Shown: positions 1 to 8,852, counted from the stretch's first letter. The stretch: 64,000 nt of DNA from Pseudoxanthomonas sp. (GCF_027498035.1 NZ_CP114978.1:3968001-4032000), one strand, 5' to 3'. Program-made: numbers and translations. Notes: a model not told the origin generated them from the sequence alone.

Positions 1-54
1 TGTTTGAAGGGGCACCCAGTAGGCCAGCGCTGGCCTGCGTGGCCCAGACACAAT

Positions 55-100
55 CCAGTACGATTCGCTGGAACTGTTCTCCTTTTTGACCAGTACGGTT
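55..100. promoter_or_regulatory. MocR-type operator: two direct repeats
   Basis: The 11-mer CCAGTACGATT at 55-65 recurs as CCAGTACGGTT at 90-100, 35 bp apart. GTACTGG-like direct repeats are typical binding sites of MocR/PdxR regulators, which bind as dimers at spaced direct repeats. The second copy lies just before the regulator's ATG, so autoregulation is likely. A divergent target gene would lie left of the window (inference). Confidence 0.6.
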
Positions 101-103
101 GGC

Positions 104-1492
104 ATGGCACGCGAAGCAATCCGGATACGGAAGGTGATCGAGGCGGTCCGGCAGGGCATCGCCTCGCGGGCGCATCCGCCCGGTGCGCGGCTGCCGTCGG
201 TGCGCCAGCAGGCGCGCACGCTGGAGGTGTCGGTGTCCACCGTGGTCGAGGCCTACGAGCGGCTGGCGGCCGAGGGCCTGTTGGAGCCGCGGGCAGGATC
301 GGGGTTCTACGTGAAAGGCGCGGTCGCGCCGCTGGCCCTGTCCGCGCTGGCGCCGCGGCTGGACCGCGAGGTCGACCCGCTATGGCTGTCGCGGCAGTCG
401 CTGGAAGCCGATCCCGAGGTGCTCAAGCCCGGCTGCGGCTGGCTGCCACCGACATGGATGCCCGAGGCCAGCATGCGGCGCGCGCTGCGCCAGATCGCGC
501 GCGGCCCGGCCGAGGCGCTGTGCGATTACGGCAGCCCGCTGGGTTTGCCGGCCCTGCGCATGCTGCTGGCGCGGCGCCTGGCCGGGGCCGGGATCGCCGC
601 GCAGCCCGAGCAGGTGCTGCTGGTCGAATCCGGCACCCAGGCGGTCGACCTGGTCTGCCGCTTCCTGCTGTCGCCCGGCGACACGGTGCTGGTCGACGAC
701 CCCTGCTATTTCAACTTCCACGCGCTGCTGCGCGCACACCGCGTGCAGGTGGTCGGCGTGCCCTACACGCCGGAGGGGCCGGACGTCGAGGCGTTTGCCG
801 AAGTGCTGCGCACGCATGCGCCGCGGCTGTACATCACCAATTCCGGGCTGCACAACCCGACTGGCGCCACGCTCTCGCCGCGGGTCGCGCACCAGGTGCT
901 CAAGCTGGCCGAGCAGGCGGACATGCTGATCGTGGAAGACGACATCTTTGCCGACTTCGAAACCATGCCGGCGTCGCGGCTGGCGGCGTTCGATGGCCTG
1001 TCGCGGGTTATCCACGTGGGCAGCTTTTCCAAGACGCTGTCGGCCTCGGCGCGCTGCGGCTACATCGCCGCGCGCGCGGACTGGATCGACGACCTGGCCG
1101 ACCTGCGTATCGCCACCAGCTTCGGCGGCGGGCGCCTGGCGTCGGAGGTGCTGCTGGCGGTGCTCACCGATGGCGGCTATCGACGCCATGTCGAAGCGCT
1201 GCGCACGCGGCTGGCGGTCGAGATGCGCCGGGTGATCGACCGGCTGGCGCCGCTGGGAATCATGCCCTGGCACGTGCCCACGGCCGGCATGTTCGTCTGG
1301 TGCCGGCTGCCCGATGGCGTGCAGGCCACGCCGCTGGCGCAGCACTGCCTGGCGCGTGGCGTGGTGCTGGCGCCGGGCAATGCCTTCAGCCCGGCGCAGC
1401 GGGCGGGACAGTTCCTGCGCTTCAACGTGGCCCAGTGCGGATCGCCGCGGATCTTCGAGGTGCTGGGCGAAGCGCTGTCCGCGCAGCGATGA
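104..1492 (+). CDS. MocR/PdxR-family transcriptional regulator with aminotransferase-like domain
   Basis: A 462-residue GntR-type regulator fused to a fold-type I aminotransferase domain. Residues about 5-70 form a winged helix-turn-helix (ARLPSVRQQA, VSTVVEAYERL). From about residue 100 the protein looks like a PLP enzyme, with the HNPTGATLS segment, an EDDIF aspartate region and the PLP lysine in SFSKTLSASAR (Lys310). Such proteins usually sense an amino acid or PLP-linked metabolite rather than catalyse transamination. The ATG at 104 is preferred over the in-frame TTG at 86, because the latter would put coding sequence through the second operator repeat; neither start has a clear Shine-Dalgarno. 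The ligand and target gene are not evident. Confidence 0.88.
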   Translation: MAREAIRIRKVIEAVRQGIASRAHPPGARLPSVRQQARTLEVSVSTVVEAYERLAAEGLLEPRAGSGFYVKGAVAPLALSALAPRLDREVDPLWLSRQSLEADPEVLKPGCGWLPPTWMPEASMRRALRQIARGPAEALCDYGSPLGLPALRMLLARRLAGAGIAAQPEQVLLVESGTQAVDLVCRFLLSPGDTVLVDDPCYFNFHALLRAHRVQVVGVPYTPEGPDVEAFAEVLRTHAPRLYITNSGLHNPTGATLSPRVAHQVLKLAEQADMLIVEDDIFADFETMPASRLAAFDGLSRVIHVGSFSKTLSASARCGYIAARADWIDDLADLRIATSFGGGRLASEVLLAVLTDGGYRRHVEALRTRLAVEMRRVIDRLAPLGIMPWHVPTAGMFVWCRLPDGVQATPLAQHCLARGVVLAPGNAFSPAQRAGQFLRFNVAQCGSPRIFEVLGEALSAQR

Positions 1493-1557
1493 CGCGGCGC
1501 GCTCGCGCCACGGCGGAAAACAGTGTCCGGCGAGCGCATCACTGCGCTCGTGCCTGA

Positions 1558-1592
1558 AGACGGCCGGGCCGCTATGGTGTCCGGCCGTTTTC
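1558..1592 (+). terminator. Intrinsic terminator after the MocR gene
   Basis: CGGCCGG (1561-1567) pairs with CCGGCCG (1581-1587) around a 13-nt loop and is followed by TTTT. It ends only about 20 nt before the next start codon. A related block precedes the second symporter, so it may belong to the duplicated leader rather than act as a simple terminator. Confidence 0.5.
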
Positions 1593-1608
1593 CTGAGCCG
1601 GCCACGCC

Positions 1609-2880
1609 ATGTCCAGCGCCATCCTTCCCACCCGCAACGATGCCAAGGTCCTGGGCCTGTCGGCGCTGGGCGGCGCGCTGGAGTTCTACGACTTCGTGGT
1701 CTTCGTGTTCTTCGCCAAGACCCTGGCCGTGCTGTTCTTCCCGCCGGACATGCCGGGCTGGCTGGCCCAGGTGCAGACCTATGGCATCTTCGCCGCCGGC
1801 TACCTGGTGCGGCCGATCGGCGGGGTGGTGATGGCGCACTTCGGCGACCGCATCGGGCGCAAGCGCATGTTCGCCTTCAGCGTGTTCCTGATGGCGCTGC
1901 CGACGCTGTGCATCGGCCTGCTGCCGACCTACGCGCACGTCGGTGTGCTGGCGCCGCTGCTGCTGTTGTGCCTGCGCCTGTTGCAGGGCCTGGCGATCGG
2001 TGGCGAGATGCCGGGCGCCTGGGTGTTCGTGGCCGAGCATGCACCGCCGAAGAAGATCGGTTTCGCCGTGGCCAGCCTGTCGGCCGGCATCAACGTCGGC
2101 ACGTTGATGGGTTCGCTGATGGCCTCGGCGATGGCGCACGTCTTCACCCCGGCCGAGCTGGTCGACCACGCCTGGCGCATTCCGTTCCTGATCGGTGGCG
2201 TGTTCGGTTTCATCTCGGTGTGGCTGCGGCGTTGGCTGGATGAAACGCCGGTCTTCGCCCAGATCCGCGAGCGGCGCGCGCTGTCGCAGCTGCCGATCAA
2301 GGACGTGCTGCGCGATTACCGCGGCGGGGTGCTGGTGTCGATGTGCGTGACCTGGGTGCTGACCGCCGGGATCGTGGTGATCATCCTGATGACGCCGGCG
2401 TTGATCCAGTCCTCGTTCGGCATCGCACCGGCACTGGCCAGCGAAGGCAACGTGCTGGCCGCGGTCTGCCTGGTGATCGGTTGCGTGTGGACCGGAATCC
2501 TGAGCGACCGCATCGGCCGCGCGCCGGCCTTGCTGGTGGCCTCGCTGTCGCTGCTGGTCGGGGTGTACCTGCTGTATTTCGACCTGGCCAACGGCGGCAG
2601 GCACTTCCTGCCGCTATATGCGCTGGCCGGTTTCACCGCGGGTGTGGCGGGCGTGACGCCGGCCGTGATGACCGCTTCCTTCCCGGCCACGGTGCGTTAC
2701 ACCGGCCTGGCCCTGTCCTACAACCTGGCTTATGCAATCGCCGGTGCGACGACGCCGCCGCTGATCAGTTTCATGGCCGAGCGGGTGGGGGCGATGGCGC
2801 CGGCGCATTACGTTGCCATCGTGGCGCTGGTCAACGTGGGCCTGGCGCTCTGGCTGTGGAAGCGCCCGGCGGTCGAATAA
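1609..2880 (+). CDS. MFS transporter, metabolite:H+ symporter (MHS) family, copy 1
   Basis: A 423-residue, 12-helix inner-membrane carrier of the MHS branch (ProP/KgtP-like) of the major facilitator superfamily. The N-terminal GGALEFYDFVVFVFF helix is characteristic of MHS proteins, and the loop-2 motif HFGDRIGRKRMFAF is present, with a second copy of the DRIGRAPALL type in the C-terminal half. These carriers import organic acids or osmolytes with protons; the substrate cannot be read from the sequence. It is followed after 70 bp by a near-duplicate of identical length. Confidence 0.88.
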   Translation: MSSAILPTRNDAKVLGLSALGGALEFYDFVVFVFFAKTLAVLFFPPDMPGWLAQVQTYGIFAAGYLVRPIGGVVMAHFGDRIGRKRMFAFSVFLMALPTLCIGLLPTYAHVGVLAPLLLLCLRLLQGLAIGGEMPGAWVFVAEHAPPKKIGFAVASLSAGINVGTLMGSLMASAMAHVFTPAELVDHAWRIPFLIGGVFGFISVWLRRWLDETPVFAQIRERRALSQLPIKDVLRDYRGGVLVSMCVTWVLTAGIVVIILMTPALIQSSFGIAPALASEGNVLAAVCLVIGCVWTGILSDRIGRAPALLVASLSLLVGVYLLYFDLANGGRHFLPLYALAGFTAGVAGVTPAVMTASFPATVRYTGLALSYNLAYAIAGATTPPLISFMAERVGAMAPAHYVAIVALVNVGLALWLWKRPAVE

Positions 2881-2950
2881 CCGGCCCGCGCATACGGGCG
2901 GCCGGACCGTTATCGTGTGCCGCCTTTTGTCCACGCCGTCCTGTCGCCCC

Positions 2951-4222
2951 ATGTCCACGATGAACCCGCCGCTGCGCAACGATGCCAAGGTCCTGTCGCT
3001 GTCCGCGCTGGGTGGGGCGCTGGAGTTCTACGACTTCGTGGTCTTCGTGTTTTTCGCCAAGACCCTGGGCGCGCTGTTCTTCCCGGCAGACATGCCGGCG
3101 TGGCTGGCGCAGCTGCAGACCTTTGCGATCTTTGCCGCCGGCTACCTGGTGCGGCCGATCGGCGGGGTGCTGATGGCGCATTTCGGCGATCGCATCGGCC
3201 GCAAGCGGCTGTTCGCCTTCAGCGTGTTCCTGATGGCCGTGCCGACGCTGTGCATCGGCCTGCTGCCGACCTATGCGCAGATCGGGATCGCCGCGCCGCT
3301 GCTGTTGCTGCTGATGCGCCTGATCCAGGGCCTGGCCATCGGCGGCGAGATGCCGGGTGCCTGGGTGTTCGTGGCCGAGCACGCGCCGGCCAACAAGGTG
3401 GGATTTGCGATCGGCACGCTGTCGGCGGGCCTGAGCCTGGGCCTGCTGCTGGGCGCGTTGGTGGCCTCGGCGATGGCAAACGGGTTCACCCCGGCGCAGT
3501 TGCTGGATCACGCTTGGCGGCTGCCGTTTCTGATCGGCGGCGTGTTCGGCCTGATCTCGGTGTGGCTGCGCCGCTGGCTGGATGAAACGCCGGTGTTCGC
3601 CCAGATGCGCGAACGCAAGGCGCTGGCGACGCTGCCGATCCGCGACGTGCTGCGCGATCACCGCGCCGGCGTGCTGGTGTCGATGGGCGCCACCTGGGCA
3701 CTGACCGCGGCGATCGTGGTGGTGATCCTGATGACGCCGACGCTGGTGCAGTCCTCGTTCGGGATTTCCGCGGCGGTGGCCAGCGAAGGCAGCGTGCTGG
3801 CCTCGGTCTGCCTGATCTTTGGCTGCCTGTGGACCGGCTGGCTGTCCGACCGGATCGGGCGCGCGCCGGCGCTGCTGGTGTCCTCGCTGGCGCTGATGGC
3901 CGGCGTGTACCTGCTGTACATCGATCTGGCCAACGGTGGTCGCCACTTTCTGCCGCTGTACGCGCTGGCGGGCTTTACCGCTGGCATTTCCGGCGTGGCG
4001 CCGGGCGTGATGACCGCGGCGTTCCCGGCGTCGGTGCGCTTCACCGGGTTGGCGCTGGGCTACAACGCGGCCTATGCGATTGCCGGCGCGCTGACGCCGC
4101 CCTTGATCGCCTACCTGGCCGCGCGCGTGGGCGCGATGGCGCCGGCGCACTATGTGGCGGTGGTGGCGCTGGTCAACGTGGGCCTGGCGATTTCGCTATG
4201 GAAGCGTCCGTCGGCCGAATGA
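2951..4222 (+). CDS. MFS transporter, MHS family, copy 2 (tandem paralogue)
   Basis: Again 423 residues and nearly collinear with the preceding gene: long identical runs include the first helix, the HFGDRIGRKR loop and the RWLDETPVFAQ segment. The ATG at 2951 gives an N-terminus matching copy 1; a longer frame upstream would read through the intergenic spacer and is unlikely. Differences are scattered conservative changes, so both copies look functional. The gene ends 1 bp before the convergent stop codon of the downstream efflux gene. Substrate unknown. Confidence 0.88.
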   Translation: MSTMNPPLRNDAKVLSLSALGGALEFYDFVVFVFFAKTLGALFFPADMPAWLAQLQTFAIFAAGYLVRPIGGVLMAHFGDRIGRKRLFAFSVFLMAVPTLCIGLLPTYAQIGIAAPLLLLLMRLIQGLAIGGEMPGAWVFVAEHAPANKVGFAIGTLSAGLSLGLLLGALVASAMANGFTPAQLLDHAWRLPFLIGGVFGLISVWLRRWLDETPVFAQMRERKALATLPIRDVLRDHRAGVLVSMGATWALTAAIVVVILMTPTLVQSSFGISAAVASEGSVLASVCLIFGCLWTGWLSDRIGRAPALLVSSLALMAGVYLLYIDLANGGRHFLPLYALAGFTAGISGVAPGVMTAAFPASVRFTGLALGYNAAYAIAGALTPPLIAYLAARVGAMAPAHYVAVVALVNVGLAISLWKRPSAE

Positions 4223-4223
4223 C

Positions 4224-5678
4224 TCAGGCCGCGGCCTTGGCGCGATGCCCGGAGAGTTCGGCGCCGACGTCATGAGTGAACTTCAGGTGCCACCAGGTCG
4301 ATGACAGCGACACCAGCGTGACCACGATGAAGGCCACCGAAAAATCGCCCAACTGTGGGCTGGGGTCATCGCCAAACGAGATCGCCAGCTTCAACACCAG
4401 CGCGCCGACGCACACGCCCACCGACAGCATCAGCTGCTGCAGGGTGGTGTACAGGCTGGAAGCATTGCTCATGCGGCGCGTCGGCACGGCCTCGTAGGCC
4501 ACTGTGTTGTAGGCGGCGAACTGGAACGACATGAACGCCCCGCAGCACACCAGCAGCGCGAACATCAGGCCATCGGGCCAGCCCGGGCGGAAGAATGCAC
4601 ACACCGCATAGCCGGCACTGGCCAGCATGCCGTTGCCGATCAGCCCACGGCGATAGCCCACCCGGCGCAGCAACCACGGTGTCAGCAGGCGCATCAACAA
4701 CGCGCCCAGCGCGGTGGCCAGGACCAGCCGGCCGGCGTGCGCGGCGCTGTAGCCAAAACCCAGCTGGAACAGTAGCGGCAGCAGGAACGGCTGCGCGCCC
4801 TGGGTGACACGCATCACCGAGCCGCCCATCACCGACAGCCGGAACGAGTCGATCTTCATCAGGCTCAGGTCCAGCAGTGGCGCCGGGTGCCGGCGTGCGT
4901 GCCAGACATAACCCAGTGCTGCGGCCAGGCTGACGCCCATCAGCGAGCACGCCGTGCCCAGGCCGTCATGCTGGCTGACCATCTCCAGGCCGAACAATCC
5001 ACAGCCCAGGCATAGCCCGCACAGCACGAAGCCGCGCAGGTCGAACGGGGTCGGATGGTCGGCCGCTTCGATATAGGGAATGAACCTGCGCACCAACACG
5101 AAGCCCATCAGCCCGATCGGGATGTTGATGTAGAAGATCCAGTGCCAGTTCCAGTAGGTCACCAGCAGGCCACCCAGCGGTGGGCCGAGCAGCGGCCCCA
5201 GGAACGCAGGCACCAGCGTCCAGGACATGGCCGAGACCAGGTTCCGGCGTTCGACCACGCGCAGCAGGATCAACCGGCCCAGCGGCGCCATCATCGAGCC
5301 GCCGGCGCCCTGCAGCAGGCGTGCGCCGACCATCATCGGCAGGCTATTGGCCAGCGAGCACAGCACCGAGCCGGCGATGAACACCACGATCGAGGCGCTG
5401 AATACCCGGCGTGCGCCGTAGCGGTCGGCCATCGCGCCGCTGGCCGGGATGCCGATCGCCAGCGCCAGCAGGTAGGAAGTCATGGCGATGCTCATCGCTG
5501 GGGCGGTCGCGCCGAAATCGTGGGCCATGGCCGGCAGGGCGGTGGCCAGTACGGTCGCGTCCAGCTGCTCCATGAAAATGGCGCAGGCGATGATCAGCGA
5601 GACCAGCCGGTAGTCCGGCATCTTGTTCGACAACGGGGTGGGCGGTGGATCGGCCAGCACCTGGGGGGCAGCAGTCAC
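4224..5678 (-). CDS. DHA2-family multidrug efflux MFS transporter (EmrB/QacA-like)
   Basis: A 484-residue protein if the GTG at 5678 is used; this start has AAGGA ten bases upstream. An internal ATG at 5624 (MPDYRLVSLI) would still keep all helices. The first helix carries the DHA2 signature FMEQLDATVLATALPAM, followed by the ADRYGARRVF loop and GAGGSMMAPLGRLIL in the drug-antiporter C-motif region. About 14 membrane helices are expected. Such proteins expel hydrophobic drugs or dyes using the proton gradient, often with an EmrA-type adaptor, none of which is nearby. It is convergent with the symporter pair. Confidence 0.85.
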   Translation of the reverse strand: MTAAPQVLADPPPTPLSNKMPDYRLVSLIIACAIFMEQLDATVLATALPAMAHDFGATAPAMSIAMTSYLLALAIGIPASGAMADRYGARRVFSASIVVFIAGSVLCSLANSLPMMVGARLLQGAGGSMMAPLGRLILLRVVERRNLVSAMSWTLVPAFLGPLLGPPLGGLLVTYWNWHWIFYINIPIGLMGFVLVRRFIPYIEAADHPTPFDLRGFVLCGLCLGCGLFGLEMVSQHDGLGTACSLMGVSLAAALGYVWHARRHPAPLLDLSLMKIDSFRLSVMGGSVMRVTQGAQPFLLPLLFQLGFGYSAAHAGRLVLATALGALLMRLLTPWLLRRVGYRRGLIGNGMLASAGYAVCAFFRPGWPDGLMFALLVCCGAFMSFQFAAYNTVAYEAVPTRRMSNASSLYTTLQQLMLSVGVCVGALVLKLAISFGDDPSPQLGDFSVAFIVVTLVSLSSTWWHLKFTHDVGAELSGHRAKAAA

Positions 5679-5847
5679 AGCGTTTCGGTCCTTGCCCTGG
5701 CCGGATGCTTGGGCGCGAAGCGCGCGGGCATGGAGGCAAGCCAGGGGAGTGCAGGGAGGTGCGCGCAGGATGCCGCACCGCAGCACGGACGATTATTCGC
5801 CCCTTGCAGGGGCCGGGCAAGTCGAAGGACCGCGACCGTGTCGCGCG

Positions 5848-6831
5848 TCAGGCCGGGGAAGCGGGGCCGTTCACCTGCTCGCAGGCAATGCCGCGTGCCC
5901 GCAGTGCCGCCGCCAACTGACGCCCGGGCGGATCGATGAAGCCGACCCCCGGGCGCAAGCAGACCACCCGCTGGCCGGCCTCGGCGAGCGCTGCCAGTGC
6001 CTGCGCCAGGTCCGGATCGGGGCTGGGCAGGGGGCCGACGCTGGCGTCGCGCCTGGCCATGGCCAGCGTCGCGGCCGGGACGTCTTCGCTGACCAGGAGC
6101 TGGTCGGCCTGGTTCATCAGGCGCAACGCGCGGATCGTGAGCATGTCGGGGCCGTCGCCGCAGCCGACCAGGGAGACGCGGCCCCGGGTGGGTACCGCAT
6201 CGACCTCGGAAAGCGATGCCTCCAGGAGGCGTTCGGCCGCGGCGAGATCGCCCTCGCGCAGGCGCGCGGGGAGTTCGCCATCGAGCATCTGGTCGAACCA
6301 GCGCCGGCGCAGCGTGGTGCTGGGCCAGCGTTCGCAGATGCGCGGGCGATACCGGGCCAGCAGCCGGGCCAGTGCGCCCGTCGCGTGGTCCACGTCCAGT
6401 TCGAGCCGTTCACGCAGGCGCCGGACCAGCATCGGCGCGGCGCCCGCCGAGGAAATGGCGATCAGCACCGGGTCGCGATCGACGATGGCGGGGACCTGAT
6501 AGGTGGACAGCTCCGCATCGTCCACCACATTCACCCAGCGCATCCGCTCGCCCGCGGCAACGGCCACGCGACGATTGAAGGCAGGATCATTGGTGGCGGC
6601 CACCACCAGCCAGCAGGGATCGATCCAGGCCGGATCGAATTCGCCCTGCAATCGCTCGATGCGTTGCTGCTGCAAGTGCCCGGCCACTGCCGGTGCGAGT
6701 TCATGCGCATGGACCCGCACGCGCGCGCCGGCATGCAGCAGTGCATCGATCTTGCGGCTGGCGACCTCGCCACCACCGATGACCAGGACGTGGCGGCCGC
6801 TCAGGTCGGAGAACATGGGGAAAAGTGGCAT
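5848..6831 (-). CDS. cysG: Siroheme synthase CysG-like: precorrin-2 dehydrogenase/ferrochelatase with a degenerate methyltransferase tail
   Basis: This 327-residue protein begins MPLFPMFSDLSGRHVLVIGGGEVASRK. That is the NAD-binding module of CysG/Met8, which oxidises precorrin-2 to sirohydrochlorin and inserts iron, giving siroheme for nitrite reductase. The central ISSAGAAPMLVRRLRERLE helix is also typical. From about residue 215 it resembles the start of the uroporphyrinogen III methyltransferase domain (RGRVSLVGCGDGPDMLTIRALRLMNQADQ), but the glycine-rich GAGPGDPDLLT motif is altered and the domain stops after about 110 residues. Full CysG is about 457 residues. A complete stand-alone methyltransferase ends this cluster. 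It is divergent from nasT. Confidence 0.85.
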   Translation of the reverse strand: MPLFPMFSDLSGRHVLVIGGGEVASRKIDALLHAGARVRVHAHELAPAVAGHLQQQRIERLQGEFDPAWIDPCWLVVAATNDPAFNRRVAVAAGERMRWVNVVDDAELSTYQVPAIVDRDPVLIAISSAGAAPMLVRRLRERLELDVDHATGALARLLARYRPRICERWPSTTLRRRWFDQMLDGELPARLREGDLAAAERLLEASLSEVDAVPTRGRVSLVGCGDGPDMLTIRALRLMNQADQLLVSEDVPAATLAMARRDASVGPLPSPDPDLAQALAALAEAGQRVVCLRPGVGFIDPPGRQLAAALRARGIACEQVNGPASPA

Positions 6832-6906
6832 CTGGACTCCGAGGGACTCGCACGGGTGACATGTTGCATGGCACCATCGAGCGACGTCCACGCCCCGCCT
6901 TCGCCA

Positions 6907-7479
6907 ATGCGTGTCTTGCTGGTCAACGATACCGAGAAACCGATCGGCCAGCTGCGCGAAGCGCTTGAGCGTGCCGGTTACGAGGTGTTGGACGAGGTCG
7001 CGAACACCGCGGCGCTGCTGCGCGCGGTGCTGGAGTGCCAGCCGGACCTGGTGGTGATCGACGTCGATTCCCCCTCGCGCGACACGCTGGAGCAGTTGGC
7101 GATGCTGCACAGCCGTGCGCCGCGTCCGGTGGTCATGTTTTCCGGTGATGGCAATGACCAGCTGATCCGCGCTGCGGTCGGCGCGGGCGTGACCGCCTAC
7201 GTGATCGATGGGCTTTCACCGGCGCGGCTGGCGCCGGTCGTGCAGGTGGCGCTGGCGCGTTTCGAGCAGGAAAGCGGGATGCGAAGGCGCCTGGACGAGG
7301 TGCAGCAGGCCTTGCAGGACCGCAAGCTGACCGAGCGCGCCAAGGGGCTGCTGATGGAAAAACGTGGCCTGTCCGAAGCCGACGCCTACGCCGTGTTGCG
7401 CCAGCAGGCCATGAAGCAAGGCCTCAAGCTGGTCGAGGTGGCGCGTCGCATCGTGGCCATGGCCGACTTGCTGGGATGA
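6907..7479 (+). CDS. nasT: NasT: ANTAR-domain RNA-binding antiterminator
   Basis: 190 residues: a receiver-like domain (MRVLLVNDTEKPIGQLREAL through about residue 115) and a C-terminal ANTAR domain (about 125-185, with LTERAKGLLMEKRGLSEADAYAVLR and VARRIVAM). NasT binds paired hexaloop hairpins in nitrate-assimilation leader RNAs and prevents termination; without nitrate it is held by NasS. The ATG at 6907 aligns with known NasT N-termini; an in-frame ATG at 6868 would add 13 residues. nasS starts 4 bp after the stop. Matching hairpins lie downstream of nasS. Confidence 0.9.
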   Translation: MRVLLVNDTEKPIGQLREALERAGYEVLDEVANTAALLRAVLECQPDLVVIDVDSPSRDTLEQLAMLHSRAPRPVVMFSGDGNDQLIRAAVGAGVTAYVIDGLSPARLAPVVQVALARFEQESGMRRRLDEVQQALQDRKLTERAKGLLMEKRGLSEADAYAVLRQQAMKQGLKLVEVARRIVAMADLLG

Positions 7480-7483
7480 GGAC

Positions 7484-8545
7484 ATGAACGACACCGACCT
7501 GACCGTGCTGCGGGTGGCCTACATGCCGCTGATCGACTGCGCGCCGTTGCTGGCGGCCAGCCGGCTCGGCCTGGACCGCGAGCAGGGCCTGCACCTGCAA
7601 CTGCAGCGCCAGGCCTCCTGGGCCGCGGTGCGTGACCGCCTGCTTTCCGGCGAAGTGGACGCCGCCCATGCGCTGGCAGGCCTGGTCTACGGGATCGAGC
7701 TGGGCGTCGCCGGGCCGCGCGCGCCGATGGCGTTGCTGATGACGCTCAACCACAACGGCCAGGCGATCACCCTGGCCCCGCAACTGGCCGACGCCCTCGC
7801 CGCCGGGCGTGCCTTGCCCGAGGTGCTGGCCGGGCTGGGCCGGCGCGCGGTGTTCGCGCAGACCTTTCCCACCGGAACCCATGCGCTGTGGCTGTACTAC
7901 TGGCTGGCGGCTTCGGGCGTGGACCCGATGCGCGACATCGACGTGCTGACGATCCCGCCGCCACAGATGCCGGAGGCGCTGGCCGAGGGCCTGGTCGATG
8001 GCTACTGCTCCGGTGAACCGTGGGCGGCAGTGGCCGAGGCGCGGGGCGTCGGACGACGGGTGATCCGCAGTGGTGAGATCTGGCCGGGGCACCCGGAGAA
8101 AGTGCTTGCCTGCCGGCGCGACTTCGCCGCGCTGCAGCCGGAGCTGGCCGAGCGTTTGACGGCCTGCGTGCTTGCCGCCTGCCGCTGGCTCGATGCTGAT
8201 CCGGCCAACCGGGCGCGCTGCGCGCAGTGGCTGGCCGAGCCCGATGTGATCGGCTTGCCGGTCGCGCAGCTGGAGGCGTGCCTGCAATACGACGCCGCCG
8301 ATCCGGCGGCATTGGCTTTCCACCGCGGCGGCACGGTGAACATGCCGTGGCTGTCCGATGGGGAATGGTTCCTGTCGCAGGTGCTGCGCTGGGGCTGGTG
8401 CGGATCGCTGCCGGAACAGGAAGCCTTGCTGCGCGACATCCATCGGTTGGACAGCTACCGCCATGCGGCGGCGCGGGTCGGGGTCGCGGTGCCTGCCGAG
8501 GTGCGGCGCACGGTGCGGCTGTTCGATCAGGGCAGCGGCGATTGA
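7484..8545 (+). CDS. nasS: NasS: cytoplasmic nitrate/nitrite sensor (NrtA-like)
   Basis: A 353-residue periplasmic-binding-protein fold of the NrtA/CmpA nitrate-binding family (VLRVAYMPLIDCAPLLAA, FPTGTHALWLYYWLAASG, GYCSGEPWAAVAEARG). It lacks a signal peptide or lipobox, as expected for NasS rather than a transporter component. In the NasS-NasT system, NasS without ligand sequesters NasT; nitrate or nitrite releases it. The GAGGAC overlapping the end of nasT serves as ribosome-binding site. Its position directly before the attenuated transporter operon supports the regulatory role. Confidence 0.88.
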   Translation: MNDTDLTVLRVAYMPLIDCAPLLAASRLGLDREQGLHLQLQRQASWAAVRDRLLSGEVDAAHALAGLVYGIELGVAGPRAPMALLMTLNHNGQAITLAPQLADALAAGRALPEVLAGLGRRAVFAQTFPTGTHALWLYYWLAASGVDPMRDIDVLTIPPPQMPEALAEGLVDGYCSGEPWAAVAEARGVGRRVIRSGEIWPGHPEKVLACRRDFAALQPELAERLTACVLAACRWLDADPANRARCAQWLAEPDVIGLPVAQLEACLQYDAADPAALAFHRGGTVNMPWLSDGEWFLSQVLRWGWCGSLPEQEALLRDIHRLDSYRHAAARVGVAVPAEVRRTVRLFDQGSGD

Positions 8546-8700
8546 GCCGTTTCCCAGCGTAGGAATGGCGAAATTTCCGTGCCTCCAGGATCGCGGGGCG
8601 CTGCTCCGTATGTGTGGTCCAGTCAGCATCCGAGCGGGAGCGCGCTGCCTGTCAGGCTGCGATCGGAGGAACGAGACACACTTCAATGTTGCAATTGCAT

Positions 8701-8717
8701 TGCACAAGTGTGGTGCG
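8701..8717. promoter_or_regulatory. NtrC binding site
   Basis: TGCACAAGTGTGGTGCG matches the NtrC dyad GCAC-N7-GTGC as in the glnA enhancer. It lies about 150 bp upstream of the predicted sigma-54 start, a normal enhancer distance. A second pair of half-sites (GCAC 8722-8725 and GTGC 8744-8747) has wrong spacing and would be weak at best. Confidence 0.65.
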
Positions 8718-8794
8718 CGTTGCACGAATACGGGGAGTGGTTGGTGCGGGGGCGAGTGATTGCCTGGCGCGGTCTTGGCATCTTATTTCTTCTG

Positions 8795-8807
8795 GATCAA
8801 TGGCTTG
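8795..8807 (+). promoter_or_regulatory. IHF site
   Basis: GATCAATGGCTTG fits the IHF consensus WATCAANNNNTTR except at the first base. It lies between the NtrC box and the sigma-54 promoter, where IHF normally bends DNA for enhancer looping. Confidence 0.5.
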
Positions 8808-8834
8808 AATTCGTGTTACCCAAGGATGAAGGAC

Positions 8835-8852
8835 TTGGCACGCTGATTGCTT
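8835..8852 (+). promoter_or_regulatory. Sigma-54 promoter of the nitrate assimilation operon
   Basis: TTGGCACGCTGATTGCTT matches the -24/-12 consensus YTGGCACGNNNNTTGCW. GG at 8837-8838 and GC at 8849-8850 are separated by the required 10 bases. The predicted transcription start is near 8862, so the leader RNA would begin just before the first hairpin. No competing sigma-70 promoter is obvious. Confidence 0.82.

Noticed and set aside
1177..2604. Long minus-strand open frames opposite the symporter genes, and similar ones opposite nirB, nasA, lon and others
   Set aside because: They are Gln/His/Arg-rich shadows produced by GC-rich codon bias of the true genes and show no domains or ribosome-binding sites.
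8722..8747. Second NtrC box before the sigma-54 promoter
   Set aside because: Half-sites GCAC and GTGC are present but 18 bases apart instead of 7.
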